NCBI RefSeq assembly: GCF_000472905.1
Contig: NZ_AXAR01000004.1
Coordinates: forward strand, 57,168-121,167
DNA from: Alicyclobacillus pomorum DSM 14955
Lineage (GTDB): Bacteria; Bacillota; Bacilli; Alicyclobacillales; Alicyclobacillaceae
Reading direction: 5' to 3'
Length of the DNA stretch: 64,000 nt
Made by a program: the position numbers and the translations under genes. Shown in pieces: positions 17,035-26,706 of this stretch; position 1 is the first letter of the stretch; the number at the start of each line of letters is the position of its first letter. Under the pieces are notes generated by a model. That model was not told the DNA's origin, did not search any database, and saw only the letters and a list, made by a program, of their open reading frames with translations.

Positions 17035-17777
17035 CCGTTGTTGACCTCCTTCGCCCAGTGTCCTGGCAGCGGTCCGGTGTACGCCGGAACGGTGACGCCC
17101 TTTGACCCAGGGTGTGCAGTAATCACACAGTCTTCCTGCATCAGGTTCAAATCGTCCTTGACGTTGTTCACAGTCAGTATCGCTTGCATCTTGTCAATAT
17201 CCCCCATAGCCGTGATGACATAGGGACTGGTGATAGGATTGGTGTTGACCTGCAACACGTTCGTCGATGGATCCAGGCCTCCCACGAGACGAATGGACGA
17301 CGTCGTCACGAGCCGTTGGCCATTGATGCTAATGGCTTGGGCGCCGTTCGCGAACAGCCAGTTTACAATTTCCCCCAACTCCTGGTCAGCTGCCTGTTCG
17401 AATGCGCCCGCGTACTTCGGGTCATAGGGCAGCGATGGATCCGGCTGAATTTTGATGGTGATACCGGGGCCGCTGACACTCGTGGTGCCTGCAGCTGCTT
17501 CCACGCTCTTGGCATCCTGTTGCAGCGCCTTGCGCAACTCCGTCGCCTGTCCGGCTGAGTTCTGGTACTGCAGGAGCAACGCATTTTGCTTCGCAACCTC
17601 CTCTTGCAGTACCCGATTCTCCTCCAACTGTTCTTGCACCTGTGTCCGCAAATCGAGGTAACTCGACAGGCTCTCCGCCGAGGACCGTGGACGTGAAGAG
17701 ATTTGTACGGTGAGCATGAACCCGAGCACCGCACTAATCCCTGTCAGGGACCAAATGAACGCACGCTTTTGCAACAC
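17031..17777 (-). CDS. ylxX: DUF881 protein YlxX-like, membrane anchored
   Basis: About 248 aa from a GTG near 17777 (VLQKRAFIWSLTGISAV); GTG at 17783 is equally possible. A single N-terminal transmembrane helix is followed by a coiled coil (residues ~35-75) and the DUF881 domain (VSGPGITIKIQ, EIVNWLFANGAQAISINGQRLVTTSSIR, TAMGDIDKMQAIL). The function is unknown; such proteins are outside the membrane. It is a tandem paralogue of the next gene upstream, as ylxW/ylxX in B. subtilis. Confidence 0.85.
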   Translation of the reverse strand: MLQKRAFIWSLTGISAVLGFMLTVQISSRPRSSAESLSSYLDLRTQVQEQLEENRVLQEEVAKQNALLLQYQNSAGQATELRKALQQDAKSVEAAAGTTSVSGPGITIKIQPDPSLPYDPKYAGAFEQAADQELGEIVNWLFANGAQAISINGQRLVTTSSIRLVGGLDPSTNVLQVNTNPITSPYVITAMGDIDKMQAILTVNNVKDDLNLMQEDCVITAHPGSKGVTVPAYTGPLPGHWAKEVNNG

Positions 17778-17835
17778 AATCACCCCCACGGATGTGCCCG
17801 GCGGACTGAAGTACCGCCAAGAGGTTGTCCGAACA

Positions 17836-18555
17836 CTAATTACTTCCGGAGTTGAGTACGCTGCCAGTGAACGGCGGCATCTTGATGGTTTGCACAATCA
17901 CCGGGCCCGAGACGTTCACGCCGCGGCCGCGCAACTGGTCAAGGATTCCGCCCTGAAGCGTAAGCGCAGACTTGAGAACCTGGGGGTCCCCAATCGCCTC
18001 GATGTCAAACGGAGCGCCGATGCGGTGGTCGTTGACCTTGACGACAGGGCCGGTGCAAAACACACCCGAAGTCGCCACTACGCGGTATCCGTTAATGGAC
18101 ACAGCCTCAGCCCCTGCCGTAAACAGCTCGTTGATGACACTGCGCACGTCCCAGTCGTGCGTAAGGTATTGCTCCGTATCCGCCCCCGCTGGAGACGTCC
18201 CGTCCATCAACGTGACACGTACGCCCGGGCCTTGGACTGCTGTCATCCCCGCAAGGATGCGCTCGTCCTCCAACTTCTGCCGCATCTGCGAGAGGTCACT
18301 GGCATCGCCTGTCTGCTTCTCATATGCCGCAATTTTTGACGTCACGTTTTGCAGCTGCTGCTGCGCTTTGGCGTTGGTCTCCTTGAGGGCTTGCAACTGC
18401 AACAACAGCTTCTGTTGCTCCGTGTCACTCGAGGAATAGCCAACAGGTCCGCGCTCGGCCAACTGCTGCTTGTATTGGAGCGCTATCATGAACCCAAGGA
18501 CGACAGCCACGACGGTCAGTGACAACGTGAGCTTGGCTCTGGTCGAGACCAACAC
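17836..18555 (-). CDS. ylxW: DUF881 protein YlxW-like, membrane anchored
   Basis: 239 aa from GTG at 18555, with AAGGGATAA just upstream. One N-terminal membrane helix (residues ~8-27), a Gln-rich coiled coil (45-80) and a DUF881 domain with VQGPGVRVTLMDG, VINELFTAGAEAVSINGYRV and FDIEAIGDPQVLKSAL. It is related to the downstream ylxX and starts directly after the divIB stop. Function not known. Confidence 0.86.
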   Translation of the reverse strand: MLVSTRAKLTLSLTVVAVVLGFMIALQYKQQLAERGPVGYSSSDTEQQKLLLQLQALKETNAKAQQQLQNVTSKIAAYEKQTGDASDLSQMRQKLEDERILAGMTAVQGPGVRVTLMDGTSPAGADTEQYLTHDWDVRSVINELFTAGAEAVSINGYRVVATSGVFCTGPVVKVNDHRIGAPFDIEAIGDPQVLKSALTLQGGILDQLRGRGVNVSGPVIVQTIKMPPFTGSVLNSGSN

Positions 18556-19332
18556 TTATCCCTTCCCTTCCGACGGCGTGGAAAACGGAGTATATCGATA
18601 CGGCTGTCCTCCGGTCATATCAATCAATCCTGGCGCGTAGCCTTTGCCTTTAAAGTAAGCGACAGCGCTCGTCATTTCCTTCATGCAAGTGGCAAACTGA
18701 TCTTGTTTACACTCGGCAGCAAAATGGTTGACGAGGTAGACGGTCGCCACGCCAAAGTTGTCGAGGTGTACTTCCGAAATTAGGTTGGCCTGGTCGCGAG
18801 GGATCTGGGACAGTTGTTGACAAATATCAGCAACCGCCGGATCTGGAGCCTGTCCGAGCTGTACGTTCAATAAATGGTCACTGGTCACCAGCGGCCAGGT
18901 AAACCCTGCATTGGCAGCGGCTTGGGTGTACACCTTGCCGTCGCTCAACAGGTTGTAAAAGTGGCCGGACGAAGCCAGGACCGCAACAATTTGCTTTTCC
19001 TTGATAGCCAGGGTAACCGTGCCACTGAGGTAGTCGGTGTGGACTGTCACAGACTGCACACGAGGCTCTGCAGCGGTCACCTTGTCGGCAATCGCGGAGG
19101 CGTTGACTTGCCACAGGCTCATCCCATTGTGCAGGTCACTCGCCTCAAGTATGGCCTGTTCTGTGACCGACGTGTTACCGGTGACCACCATTCCCCTGAC
19201 TCTCGTCAACGGCGACTCCAAGACCATCACAACGCCGAGGAACAGAAAGAACCCCAGGATGAGCGCACGAACGCGGGTCCGTTTTTGCCGACCTCCCTCG
19301 CCGTTTGCCCTTGTCTGCATGTCACGTCTCAA
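18556..19332 (-). CDS. divIB: Cell-division protein DivIB/FtsQ
   Basis: About 258 aa from TTG at 19332, which has GGAGG at 8-nt spacing; ATG at 19320 would be the more conservative start. A basic cytosolic tail precedes one membrane helix (ALILGFFLFLGVVMVLES), the POTRA domain (VRGMVVTGNTSVTEQAI) and the extracytoplasmic beta domain. With FtsL and DivIC it regulates the septal SEDS-PBP synthase. It lies between murA and ylxW, with murA ending 128 bp further upstream of its start. Confidence 0.88.
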   Translation of the reverse strand: MRRDMQTRANGEGGRQKRTRVRALILGFFLFLGVVMVLESPLTRVRGMVVTGNTSVTEQAILEASDLHNGMSLWQVNASAIADKVTAAEPRVQSVTVHTDYLSGTVTLAIKEKQIVAVLASSGHFYNLLSDGKVYTQAAANAGFTWPLVTSDHLLNVQLGQAPDPAVADICQQLSQIPRDQANLISEVHLDNFGVATVYLVNHFAAECKQDQFATCMKEMTSAVAYFKGKGYAPGLIDMTGGQPYRYTPFSTPSEGKG

Positions 19333-19459
19333 CAGCTTGTCCTCCACTCCAAAACAGCGGCGGAACCGCCATTTCACCTGCAACAGGCTATATACAATGG
19401 ACGAATGAAAGGCGGCTGATGTTTCACCGCCTTCCACTCTTAGCACTCCGTGGACAGAA

Positions 19460-20713
19460 TTAAGAGGAAACACGGACAATTGCCGCGCCTAAGTCGCGGA
19501 GGTACACGTCAAGTTGCTGGTACCCCCGGTCAATGTGCTGAAGACCCTCGACGCGCGTAGTCCCATCCGCCATCAATCCGGCGATGACCAACGCGGCTCC
19601 TCCGCGCAAATCCGTCGCTTCAACTGATGCACCGGAGAGTTGCGCGACTCCGCGGACAACCGCCGTCTGTAAGTCTACGGATACGTCGGCTCCCATGCGC
19701 GTCAACTCGTTGACGTGCTTGAAGCGCGCTTCGAACACACTTTCCCGAATCACACTGGTGCCGACAGCCGTCGTCAGCGCAGCCATGAATGGTGCCTGCA
19801 AATCTGTCGGAAAGCCCGGGTACGGCGACGTTCGCACATCCACCGCCCGCCAAGGCTTCAGGCATTCAACGGTAATTATATCATGGTCCGTAGAGACCCG
19901 CACACCTCCCTCGCGAAGTTTCGACAGCAGTGCCGTCAGGTGCGCAGGCTCCGCTCCGGTGAGCGTCACCTTCCCGCGCGTGGCCGCAGCCGCCAGCAAA
20001 ATCGTACCCGCCACGATTCTGTCCGGTATAATCCTGTGCGTGGCCCCATGCAAGTGGTGCACACCCTGAATCCGGACCGTGTCGTCTCCGGCACCTTCAA
20101 TGTTGGCACCGCACTTGTTGAGGAAGTTCGCGAGATCTAAAATTTCCGGTTCTCTGGCGGCGTTCTCAATCACCGTTTCGCCGTCCGCTAGCGTAGCTGC
20201 CATGATTAGGTTTTCCGTCGCACCGACACTCGGAAAATCGAGAATGATCTCATTGCCAAACAGCCGATGGGACGTACATCGCACGAATCCGTGCTTTTCT
20301 TCAATGCTCGCCCCCAAGGCGCGCATACCGCGCAGGTGGTAGTCAATCGGACGCTGACCAATGACGCAACCACCTGGCTTGCTGACGCGCACTTCCCCAA
20401 AGCGGGCCAGCAGTGGTCCCATGAGAAAGATGGACGACCTCATCCTCCGCATCAAGTCGGGTGGTACGTTGGCCGAACGGATATCCTTGGGATGGACGAT
20501 TACAGCGTCTTCAACGCGTTCCACCTTCGCTCCCAAAGTCCGCAAAATATCCATCATGACCTTGACGTCCTCAAGATCTGGGACATCCTCAATGACGCAG
20601 GTTTCTTCCGTCATCACTGTTGCTGCGAGAATCGGGAGCGCTGCATTCTTTGCGCCGTAGACTCGTGTTTCCCCGCGTAACGGTTGACCACCCCGAATCT
20701 CAAATGCATCCAC
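19460..20713 (-). CDS. murA: UDP-N-acetylglucosamine 1-carboxyvinyltransferase
   Basis: About 417 aa. VDAFEIRGGQPLRGETRVYGAK at the start and the active-site loop KPGGCVIGQRPIDYH with the PEP-binding Cys (fosfomycin target) identify MurA, the first committed step of peptidoglycan synthesis. GTG at 20713 has GGGAGG 8 nt upstream; ATG at 20719 would be too close to it. In B. subtilis murAA lies elsewhere, whereas here murA is inside the dcw cluster between murB and divIB. The gene starts within 6 bp of the murB stop. Confidence 0.95.
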   Translation of the reverse strand: MDAFEIRGGQPLRGETRVYGAKNAALPILAATVMTEETCVIEDVPDLEDVKVMMDILRTLGAKVERVEDAVIVHPKDIRSANVPPDLMRRMRSSIFLMGPLLARFGEVRVSKPGGCVIGQRPIDYHLRGMRALGASIEEKHGFVRCTSHRLFGNEIILDFPSVGATENLIMAATLADGETVIENAAREPEILDLANFLNKCGANIEGAGDDTVRIQGVHHLHGATHRIIPDRIVAGTILLAAAATRGKVTLTGAEPAHLTALLSKLREGGVRVSTDHDIITVECLKPWRAVDVRTSPYPGFPTDLQAPFMAALTTAVGTSVIRESVFEARFKHVNELTRMGADVSVDLQTAVVRGVAQLSGASVEATDLRGGAALVIAGLMADGTTRVEGLQHIDRGYQQLDVYLRDLGAAIVRVSS

Positions 20714-20718
20714 ACCCA

Positions 20719-21642
20719 TCACCTCCCCGACGCTGGTTCACCCATGAGCCGTACTTCGGTCTCCAGGTGTATGGAAAAGCGGTCCTGGATGGTTTCCTGG
20801 ACGTGGCGCATCAACCAGAGTACGTCTTCCGCCTTGGCACCTCCGAGGTTAACGATAAAATTGGCATGTTTCTCGCTGATTTGCGCGTTCCCTCGTCTCA
20901 GTCCTTTCAAACCTGCCGACTCAATCAAGAAACCTGCGTGCGTACCTTCCGGATTGCGAAAGACAGATCCGCAGTTCGGCAGCGACAACGGTTGCGTTCG
21001 GTTTCTCCGCTGGGACCATTCCTTGACCGTGCGCATCATGGCTTCACTGTCGCCGGCCCTCAGTCCAAACGCAGCTTCCACGACCAGTTTTGGGTGGTCC
21101 TTCAGCACACTGTAGCGGTACGAGAACTTCAAGTCCTCGTTGGACAAACGCTCGACGTTTCCGTCGCTGTCAACCACATCCGCCCAGAGCAGGACATCTT
21201 TCACTTCACCGCCGTGTGCGCCCGCGTTCATCATTACGGCGCCTCCCACACTGCCGGGAATCCCGGTGGCAAACTCGAGCCCAGACAAACCATGGCGAAT
21301 CGCAATGCTCGCGGCTGAGACGAACGAGCGACCCGCCTGTGCGGTCAGTGTGTTGCCGTCCACCGACACACGCGCGAAATTGTCGTGCATCTTGATGACC
21401 ATGCCGCGAATCCCGCCGTCGAGGACGAGCACATTTGACCCTCGCCCAATCACCGTCCACGGTATGCCGAGCTCCCGCGCCGCGAGGATGGCACTCTGCA
21501 CTTCCTCCAAACTCTTTGGGCAGACGAAGATATCGGCAGGACCGCCAATTCTCCATGTTGTATGACGAGACATCGGTTCATCGAAAAGCACATCCCGGAT
21601 GTTGTATCGCTCCAGGACAGCGAGGACGCTTTGCGAATTCAT
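20719..21642 (-). CDS. murB: UDP-N-acetylenolpyruvoylglucosamine reductase
   Basis: 307 aa from ATG at 21642 with GGAGGT upstream. The FAD-binding PCMH-type domain shows HTTWRIGGPADIFV and IGRGSNVLVLDGGIRG, and the catalytic part has SVGGAVMMNAGAHGGE and NCGSVFRNPEGTHAGFLIE with the proton-donor Ser. It reduces the MurA product with NADPH. It is a type IIb-like short MurB, as in Gram-positives. It is followed immediately by murA, so two successive steps are coupled. Confidence 0.95.
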   Translation of the reverse strand: MNSQSVLAVLERYNIRDVLFDEPMSRHTTWRIGGPADIFVCPKSLEEVQSAILAARELGIPWTVIGRGSNVLVLDGGIRGMVIKMHDNFARVSVDGNTLTAQAGRSFVSAASIAIRHGLSGLEFATGIPGSVGGAVMMNAGAHGGEVKDVLLWADVVDSDGNVERLSNEDLKFSYRYSVLKDHPKLVVEAAFGLRAGDSEAMMRTVKEWSQRRNRTQPLSLPNCGSVFRNPEGTHAGFLIESAGLKGLRRGNAQISEKHANFIVNLGGAKAEDVLWLMRHVQETIQDRFSIHLETEVRLMGEPASGR

Positions 21643-21749
21643 CTTCTAACCTCCAACGTGAGCCAAACATTGGCTGACGCCTGCGCCCAGGTCCGTATGG
21701 CATCATATGGCGTCAGCCGGGAATGGGTGATTCTACATCCCTCTAGGAT

Positions 21750-22862
21750 TTAAGATGGGCGCCGTGTTTCCCACGCTTCCATCACTAATGCACCTAAATC
21801 ACGCACCGCATTCGGCGTCGCCAACTGCTTTGCGGCCCGGCGCAGTGCATCGCCCTGATTGGTTTCCAAAACGGTCAGCAGCGCCTTCCACAGGCTTTCC
21901 GGCGTCAATTCGGACTCGCGAATCATCAACGCCGCCCCCTTGTCCACCAGTCTGCGGGCATTTTCCTCCTGGTGATTGGCCGTTACGTACGGGGACGGAA
22001 TCAGAATGGACGCCAGGCCAAACGAACAGATTTCAGCAAGCGTGGAACTCCCTGCCCGGGTCACCAGCGCGGCCGCCTGCGGTAAGACCGCGGGCATGTC
22101 GTGTACAAACGGAATCACGGTGACATTCGGTGGCACGTCGGACAGCGAACACTGCACAGCCTCGTAGTGTTTGTCCCCCGTCACGTATAGCAGCTGCCAA
22201 TCCGGTTTTTCCGCGAATTTAGGAATGGTTTTCGCCCACACCTCGTTCACGGTTTCCGCCCCGCGACTGCCTGCGAAACAGACAATTAGTTTCTTCCCTG
22301 GTGACAGCCGGTACTGACGACGAGCTGCAGCCAGTTGGGCTTCGTCCACTTCGAGCACCTCGCTGGCCCGCGGGTTGCCGGTCACAACCACCTTGTTCGC
22401 CTTGGGAAACCATTTCTTCGTATCCTCAAAACACACTGCCACACCGTAGGCTTTCCGCGCGCAAAGCTGATTGGTGAGTCCAGGCCGCGCGTTGCCCTCC
22501 CAAACGACCGACGGGACGTTGTAGGCTGCCGCAGCAAACACCACGGGCAACGTCACGTAGCCCCCTGTTCCAACTACCACATCCGGGCGAAACTGACGAA
22601 CGAGCTTCTTCGCCTTCCAGTACCCTCGTACGGTCGTCCAAGCCGTCTTCAGGCCAGACAAACTCAATTGCCGCCGCAGTCCTGCGGCCGGAATGGAAAC
22701 AAACGGGATACCCGTGCGCTTCACAATGTCTTGTTCCAATCCACGCTCTGACCCTACGTAAAGGACCTCTATAGATCCGTACATCTTTTCCAAGTAACGC
22801 AGCAACGTGAGCCCCGGGTAAATATGGCCCCCCGTACCGCCGCCAGTCAACATCAGGCGCAT
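21750..22862 (-). CDS. murG: UDP-GlcNAc transferase MurG (lipid II synthase)
   Basis: 370 aa from ATG at 22862 (MRLMLTGGGTGGHIYPG) with GGAGGGGTGAGG upstream. The glycine-rich GGGTGGH loop, the second GTGGYVTLPV motif and HEQ-like region mark this GT28 family enzyme. It adds GlcNAc to lipid I on the inner membrane face. A T-tailed terminator hairpin ends only ~24 bp upstream of the start codon, so expression may depend on read-through from spoVE or on a hidden promoter. Confidence 0.95.
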   Translation of the reverse strand: MRLMLTGGGTGGHIYPGLTLLRYLEKMYGSIEVLYVGSERGLEQDIVKRTGIPFVSIPAAGLRRQLSLSGLKTAWTTVRGYWKAKKLVRQFRPDVVVGTGGYVTLPVVFAAAAYNVPSVVWEGNARPGLTNQLCARKAYGVAVCFEDTKKWFPKANKVVVTGNPRASEVLEVDEAQLAAARRQYRLSPGKKLIVCFAGSRGAETVNEVWAKTIPKFAEKPDWQLLYVTGDKHYEAVQCSLSDVPPNVTVIPFVHDMPAVLPQAAALVTRAGSSTLAEICSFGLASILIPSPYVTANHQEENARRLVDKGAALMIRESELTPESLWKALLTVLETNQGDALRRAAKQLATPNAVRDLGALVMEAWETRRPS

Positions 22863-22885
22863 GTCCTCACCCCTCCAGGACGTCA

Positions 22886-22920
22886 CAAAAAACCCTCTGA
22901 CCATCCATGATAGCAGAGGG
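22886..22920 (-). terminator. Terminator-like hairpin directly ahead of murG
   Basis: Minus strand: CCCTCTG (22920-22914), 14-nt loop, CAGAGGG (22899-22893), then TTTTTTG. It lies between the spoVE stop and the murG ribosome site and would act as a terminator or attenuator for read-through into murG. Confidence 0.65.
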
Positions 22921-22970
22921 GAGGTTTGTCTCGCTAATGACCGGCGATTTGAAAAATAGCGACGAAAGCC

Positions 22971-23033
22971 GCTTCAACACAATATGTAGTGTTTCCGCAA
23001 CGCAAGAAACACTACATCTAGACGTGCTGAAGC
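22971..23033 (-). repeat. Large imperfect inverted repeat between spoVE and murG
   Basis: An inner stem ATGTAGTGTTTC (22984-22995) / GAAACACTACAT (23006-23017) with a 10-nt loop is enclosed by GCTTCA...TGAAGC (22971-23033). There is no T run. It could be part of an attenuator together with the terminator at 22886-22920, or a remnant of a small repeat element. Confidence 0.6.
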
Positions 23034-23076
23034 ACTTTAGAGGAATTTTGCACCCGTGACAATCTGTTTCAAATCG

Positions 23077-24171
23077 TCAGCGCAAAGACTGCCGGGAAAT
23101 GTTCAACAGAATGCCGACGCCCGTCAGCATCAAAGTCAACGAAGATCCACCAAAACTGATGAACGGCAGCGTGATGCCCGTCGCAGGAATGGAACTGGTG
23201 ACGACGCCCACGTTAATGAGCACTTGCACCGCAATCATTCCTGTGATGCCTGCTGCCAAAAGTGATCCGAACTCGTCCGGAGCGAACATAGCGGTACGGA
23301 AGCCGCGCCACACCAGGACGCCGAACAGCACAAGTACCGTGGCACCGCCGAGAAAGCCCAGCTCTTCTCCGAGGATGGAGTAGATGAAATCGGTCTGTGG
23401 TTCCGGAAGATACAGATACTTCTGACGACTGTTCCCGAGCCCAAGCCCGACCAGACCGCCAGAGCCGAGGGCGTACAACGACTGGATGATTTGATACCCT
23501 TTACCCAACGGGTCTTGCCACGGGTCCAAAAACGCGACAATGCGCTTGATCCGATACGGCGCCATGGCGACCAGCGCAGCGAAGGCGAGCAACCCGGAGC
23601 CCCCGAGCAACCCAAGCTGACTCAAACGGGCTCCCGCTGCGTACAGCATGACAATCGTGGTCCCCATAATGACAACGCTTTGGCCGAGGTCTGGCTCGAG
23701 CATGATGAGGCCGACCGCGAGCAGAGAAATGAAAAGCGGCGGGAGAAACCCGCGCACAAATGACTCCATGCGGTCGGCCGCGTCCGCAAGATAGTGCGCG
23801 AGGAACAGAACCAGGGCCAATTTAGCAAACTCCGAGGGCTGAATCCCAAAAGATCCTATGCCGAGCCAGGCCTTGGAACCGCCGCGGCTTTCACCGACCA
23901 ACAGCACCAGAACGAGGAACAAGAAACTGGCGATGACCACCTTCGGAGCCCACGCGCGAAGTCTGTGGTAGTCGAAATTGGCCATGATGAACATCAATAC
24001 CAATCCAAGCCCTGCCCACATCAATTGTCGCTTTGCGTAGTAGAAAGCGTCGGTGAATTTTTGCGCCGAAATCACGGAACTTGCGCTGTGGACCATGACC
24101 AAGCCAATGCACAAGAGCACGAGCGTCACGGCGACAATCACATAGTCAACATTGCCCTTCGAGCGTACCAC
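23077..24171 (-). CDS. spoVE: SEDS peptidoglycan polymerase (SpoVE/FtsW type)
   Basis: About 364 aa from GTG at 24171 (after AAAGGAGGTG); the longer open frame to 24435 overlaps murD and is unlikely. Ten membrane segments are visible. SEDS motifs include GIGSFGIQPSEFAKLALVLF, EPDLGQSVVIMGT, LPEPQTDFIYSILGEELGFLGG and TGITLPFISFGGSSLT, with the catalytic Asp in the TDFIY loop. Position between murD and murG is that of spoVE, which works with SpoVD in cortex synthesis; no ftsW is visible elsewhere here, so a vegetative role cannot be excluded. Confidence 0.9.
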   Translation of the reverse strand: MVRSKGNVDYVIVAVTLVLLCIGLVMVHSASSVISAQKFTDAFYYAKRQLMWAGLGLVLMFIMANFDYHRLRAWAPKVVIASFLFLVLVLLVGESRGGSKAWLGIGSFGIQPSEFAKLALVLFLAHYLADAADRMESFVRGFLPPLFISLLAVGLIMLEPDLGQSVVIMGTTIVMLYAAGARLSQLGLLGGSGLLAFAALVAMAPYRIKRIVAFLDPWQDPLGKGYQIIQSLYALGSGGLVGLGLGNSRQKYLYLPEPQTDFIYSILGEELGFLGGATVLVLFGVLVWRGFRTAMFAPDEFGSLLAAGITGMIAVQVLINVGVVTSSIPATGITLPFISFGGSSLTLMLTGVGILLNISRQSLR

Positions 24172-24316
24172 CGCAGAGCCGCACCTCCTTTGCGAGTACG
24201 GCGATGGGCTGACCACCTTTGCGCTTTGCTCCATTTGGGAGAAGTGGGTACGGTCCCTGATGACGTTGCGGGCAGCGGGACCTAGCAAAACGCGAAAGTC
24301 TGTCCAATCGCCAACG

Positions 24317-25675
24317 CTACAATGTATGCACGGCGCGTTTGAAGATTCGTCCACGTTCCTCAAATGACGCAAACATGTCCCAACTTGCGCAGGACGGTGA
24401 GAACAGCACGACGTCTCCAGGTTGCGCCAAGTCATTTGCTTTGCGTACAGCTTCCTCCACCGTGTTCACTAGCATGGTTTTTTGGACGCCCGCGTCGACG
24501 CAGACAGCCTCCAGGCGCTTCGCAGATTGTCCAAGCAACACGGCTGCCTTGACCTTGCCGCGCAGTTCATTCACGAGCACGCCAAAATCGTCCCCTCTGT
24601 CGAGACCGCCGGCAATCCACACGACGTTCTCCGGAAATGACCGCAAAGCGCGAATGGCCGCTGTCGGATTGGTCGCTTTGGAGTCGTTGTACCAGTCTAC
24701 ACCGCCAACCGTACGGACAAACTCCAAGCGGTGCTCAATGCCTTGAAAACGCATCAGCACGTTCCTCGCCGCGTCCATCGAGGCCCCCGCCCAGATGGCG
24801 ATGGCAGTCGCCGCCAACGCGTTTTCCAAGTTGTGCTCTCCTTTGAGGCCGAGCGCTGAGGTGGCCATCAAGCGGGTATCTACGCCCGACTTGCGCACGA
24901 CAATCTCGCCATTTGCCACGAATGTTCCTTCCGGTACTTCACCCTGTCGGCTGAACCATACCACGTCTGCGCGCAGTTGGGCGGCGCGCTGGCGAATTTC
25001 AGCCTGATCAAAATTCAAGACAGCGACATCGCCAGCCCCCATGTTTCGAAACAAGCGCCATTTTGCATCCACGTACGCTTCGTACGTTTCGTGGTAGTCG
25101 AGGTGCGCCGGATACAGGTTCAGCAATGCGGCCACGCGGGGATGCAACGTCTCCACGCCAAGCAGTTGAAAACTCGACACTTCCAGGACAATCGGTTGGT
25201 CGGGACGTACCTGTGTGACAAGCCCCGATAACACACGCCCGATGTTCCCCGCCACCACAGGCTCCATACCGGACTCTGCCAGAATTTCACCTACCAAAGT
25301 GGTCGTGGTGGTCTTACCGTTTGACCCCGTAATGGCGACCAGTGGCGACGTCGTGACCCACGACGCGACTTCTATCTCAGTGTAGATAGGAATGTTTCGC
25401 CGAACTGCCTCTTCGAGGAGCGGAACTGAATAAGGAATTCCTGGGTTTTTCACAATATAGTCCGGATTGTCGTCTAATAATGACAGAGGATGCCCGCCAA
25501 ATACGAGGCGGGCGCCAAGCGCCGCAAGCTGATCCGCCTCCGGCTCTGATTCCTCCCGTTGCCGGCGCTCATTGACCGTCACCCTGCAACCGTGAGACAA
25601 CAACAGTCGTGCAACAGCCTCACCGCTGCGCGCCAGACCCATGACCAACACGTTTTGCCCGCTCTCGATTTTCAT
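24317..25675 (-). CDS. murD: UDP-N-acetylmuramoyl-L-alanine:D-glutamate ligase
   Basis: 452 aa from ATG at 25675 (MKIESGQNVLVMGLARSGEA), after a run of GAGGAAAGAGGAGAGG. The Rossmann N-terminal domain, the ATP loop ITGSNGKTTTTTLVGEIL (near residue 115), the Mg-binding HLDYHETYEAYVDAKWRLF region and the C-terminal WYNDSKATNPTA motif are intact. It adds D-Glu to UDP-MurNAc-L-Ala. It sits between mraY and spoVE in the standard order. Confidence 0.96.
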   Translation of the reverse strand: MKIESGQNVLVMGLARSGEAVARLLLSHGCRVTVNERRQREESEPEADQLAALGARLVFGGHPLSLLDDNPDYIVKNPGIPYSVPLLEEAVRRNIPIYTEIEVASWVTTSPLVAITGSNGKTTTTTLVGEILAESGMEPVVAGNIGRVLSGLVTQVRPDQPIVLEVSSFQLLGVETLHPRVAALLNLYPAHLDYHETYEAYVDAKWRLFRNMGAGDVAVLNFDQAEIRQRAAQLRADVVWFSRQGEVPEGTFVANGEIVVRKSGVDTRLMATSALGLKGEHNLENALAATAIAIWAGASMDAARNVLMRFQGIEHRLEFVRTVGGVDWYNDSKATNPTAAIRALRSFPENVVWIAGGLDRGDDFGVLVNELRGKVKAAVLLGQSAKRLEAVCVDAGVQKTMLVNTVEEAVRKANDLAQPGDVVLFSPSCASWDMFASFEERGRIFKRAVHTL

Positions 25676-25715
25676 GACCTCTCCTCTTTCCTCTTTCCTC
25701 TTTCCGAATGAACGC

Positions 25716-26693
25716 TTACGATGCGTGTGACAGGAGTGCAAGCGTGCCAAACGCCGTGATGAACGCCGCCAGCCAGAAGCCAATCACCACTTCCCACTCC
25801 GACCAGCCAGACAGTTCAAAGTGATGGTGCAACGGACTCATGCGAAACACTCGCTTTCCAAACGTCTGGAACGCAAACACTTGGATAATCACGGACAGAC
25901 ACTCCACCACGAAAACCAGACCAAACAGGATGAGTCCGAGTTCGCTGTGGGTCAGTACTGCGACCATAGCCAACGCTCCGCCGATTGCCAGGGAGCCCGT
26001 GTCCCCCATGAACACCTTGGCAGGGTGGCGATTGAATACCAGAAAGCCAATTAATGCGCCGACCATGGCAGCACAGAACAACGCCACATCGTATTCGGTG
26101 TGCCAATACGCGTAGAACGCGTACGCCGCGAAGACGATGGCCGCACACCCAGACAACAGGCCATCCAATCCGTCCGTCAAGTTCACCGCATTGGTGGTGC
26201 CAAGTAATACAAACAACAAAAACAATAGGTAGAACAAACCAAGATCAATGGACAGCGACGTCAAAGGAATGCTGACAGTAAAATGTTGCCCCTGCTGCTT
26301 CCAGTGCAACCACAAACCGCCAAACAAGAGCAGCGTCGCGACAAATTGCCAAAACAGCTTCTGTTTTGCCCGCAAGCCGAGGTTGCGCTTTTTTACGACT
26401 TTGATGAAGTCGTCAGCAAAGCCAATGAGTCCAAAAGACACCGTGGCAAGCAACAGTAAAAGGACGTCCATGCTCGTGAAGCTGAACTTCAACGTCGTCA
26501 GCACGAGAGCGACGACAATCATCACGCCCCCCATTGTGGGCGTGCCCGATTTCACCTGATGGTGTTTCGGCCCTTCTTCGCGTACGCGCTGTCCGAACTT
26601 CAACCGATGCAAAATGGGAATGCAGATAGGCCCGAGCAGCACTGCAATGGCGAATGCCGCTCCGGCAGTCAGCAGGAGTGCCTGCAAATCCAT
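25716..26693 (-). CDS. mraY: Phospho-N-acetylmuramoyl-pentapeptide transferase
   Basis: 325 aa from ATG at 26693 ([11 protein letters not shown]), RBS AAAGGAG. Ten predicted membrane segments; motifs [32 protein letters not shown] (catalytic DD), NLTDGLDGL and [12 protein letters not shown], and the HHHFE sequence near the end. It makes lipid I at the cytoplasmic membrane. The Bacillus-like arrangement has no murF between murE and mraY. Confidence 0.96.
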   Translation of the reverse strand: MDLQALLLTAGAAFAIAVLLGPICIPILHRLKFGQRVREEGPKHHQVKSGTPTMGGVMIVVALVLTTLKFSFTSMDVLLLLLATVSFGLIGFADDFIKVVKKRNLGLRAKQKLFWQFVATLLLFGGLWLHWKQQGQHFTVSIPLTSLSIDLGLFYLLFLLFVLLGTTNAVNLTDGLDGLLSGCAAIVFAAYAFYAYWHTEYDVALFCAAMVGALIGFLVFNRHPAKVFMGDTGSLAIGGALAMVAVLTHSELGLILFGLVFVVECLSVIIQVFAFQTFGKRVFRMSPLHHHFELSGWSEWEVVIGFWLAAFITAFGTLALLSHAS

Positions 26694-26706
26694 GGATAAT
26701 CTCCTT

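Noticed and set aside
21655..21680. Short inverted repeat AGCCAA/TTGGCT upstream of murB
   Set aside because: Stem of only 6 bp with a 3-nt loop and no T tract; common by chance.
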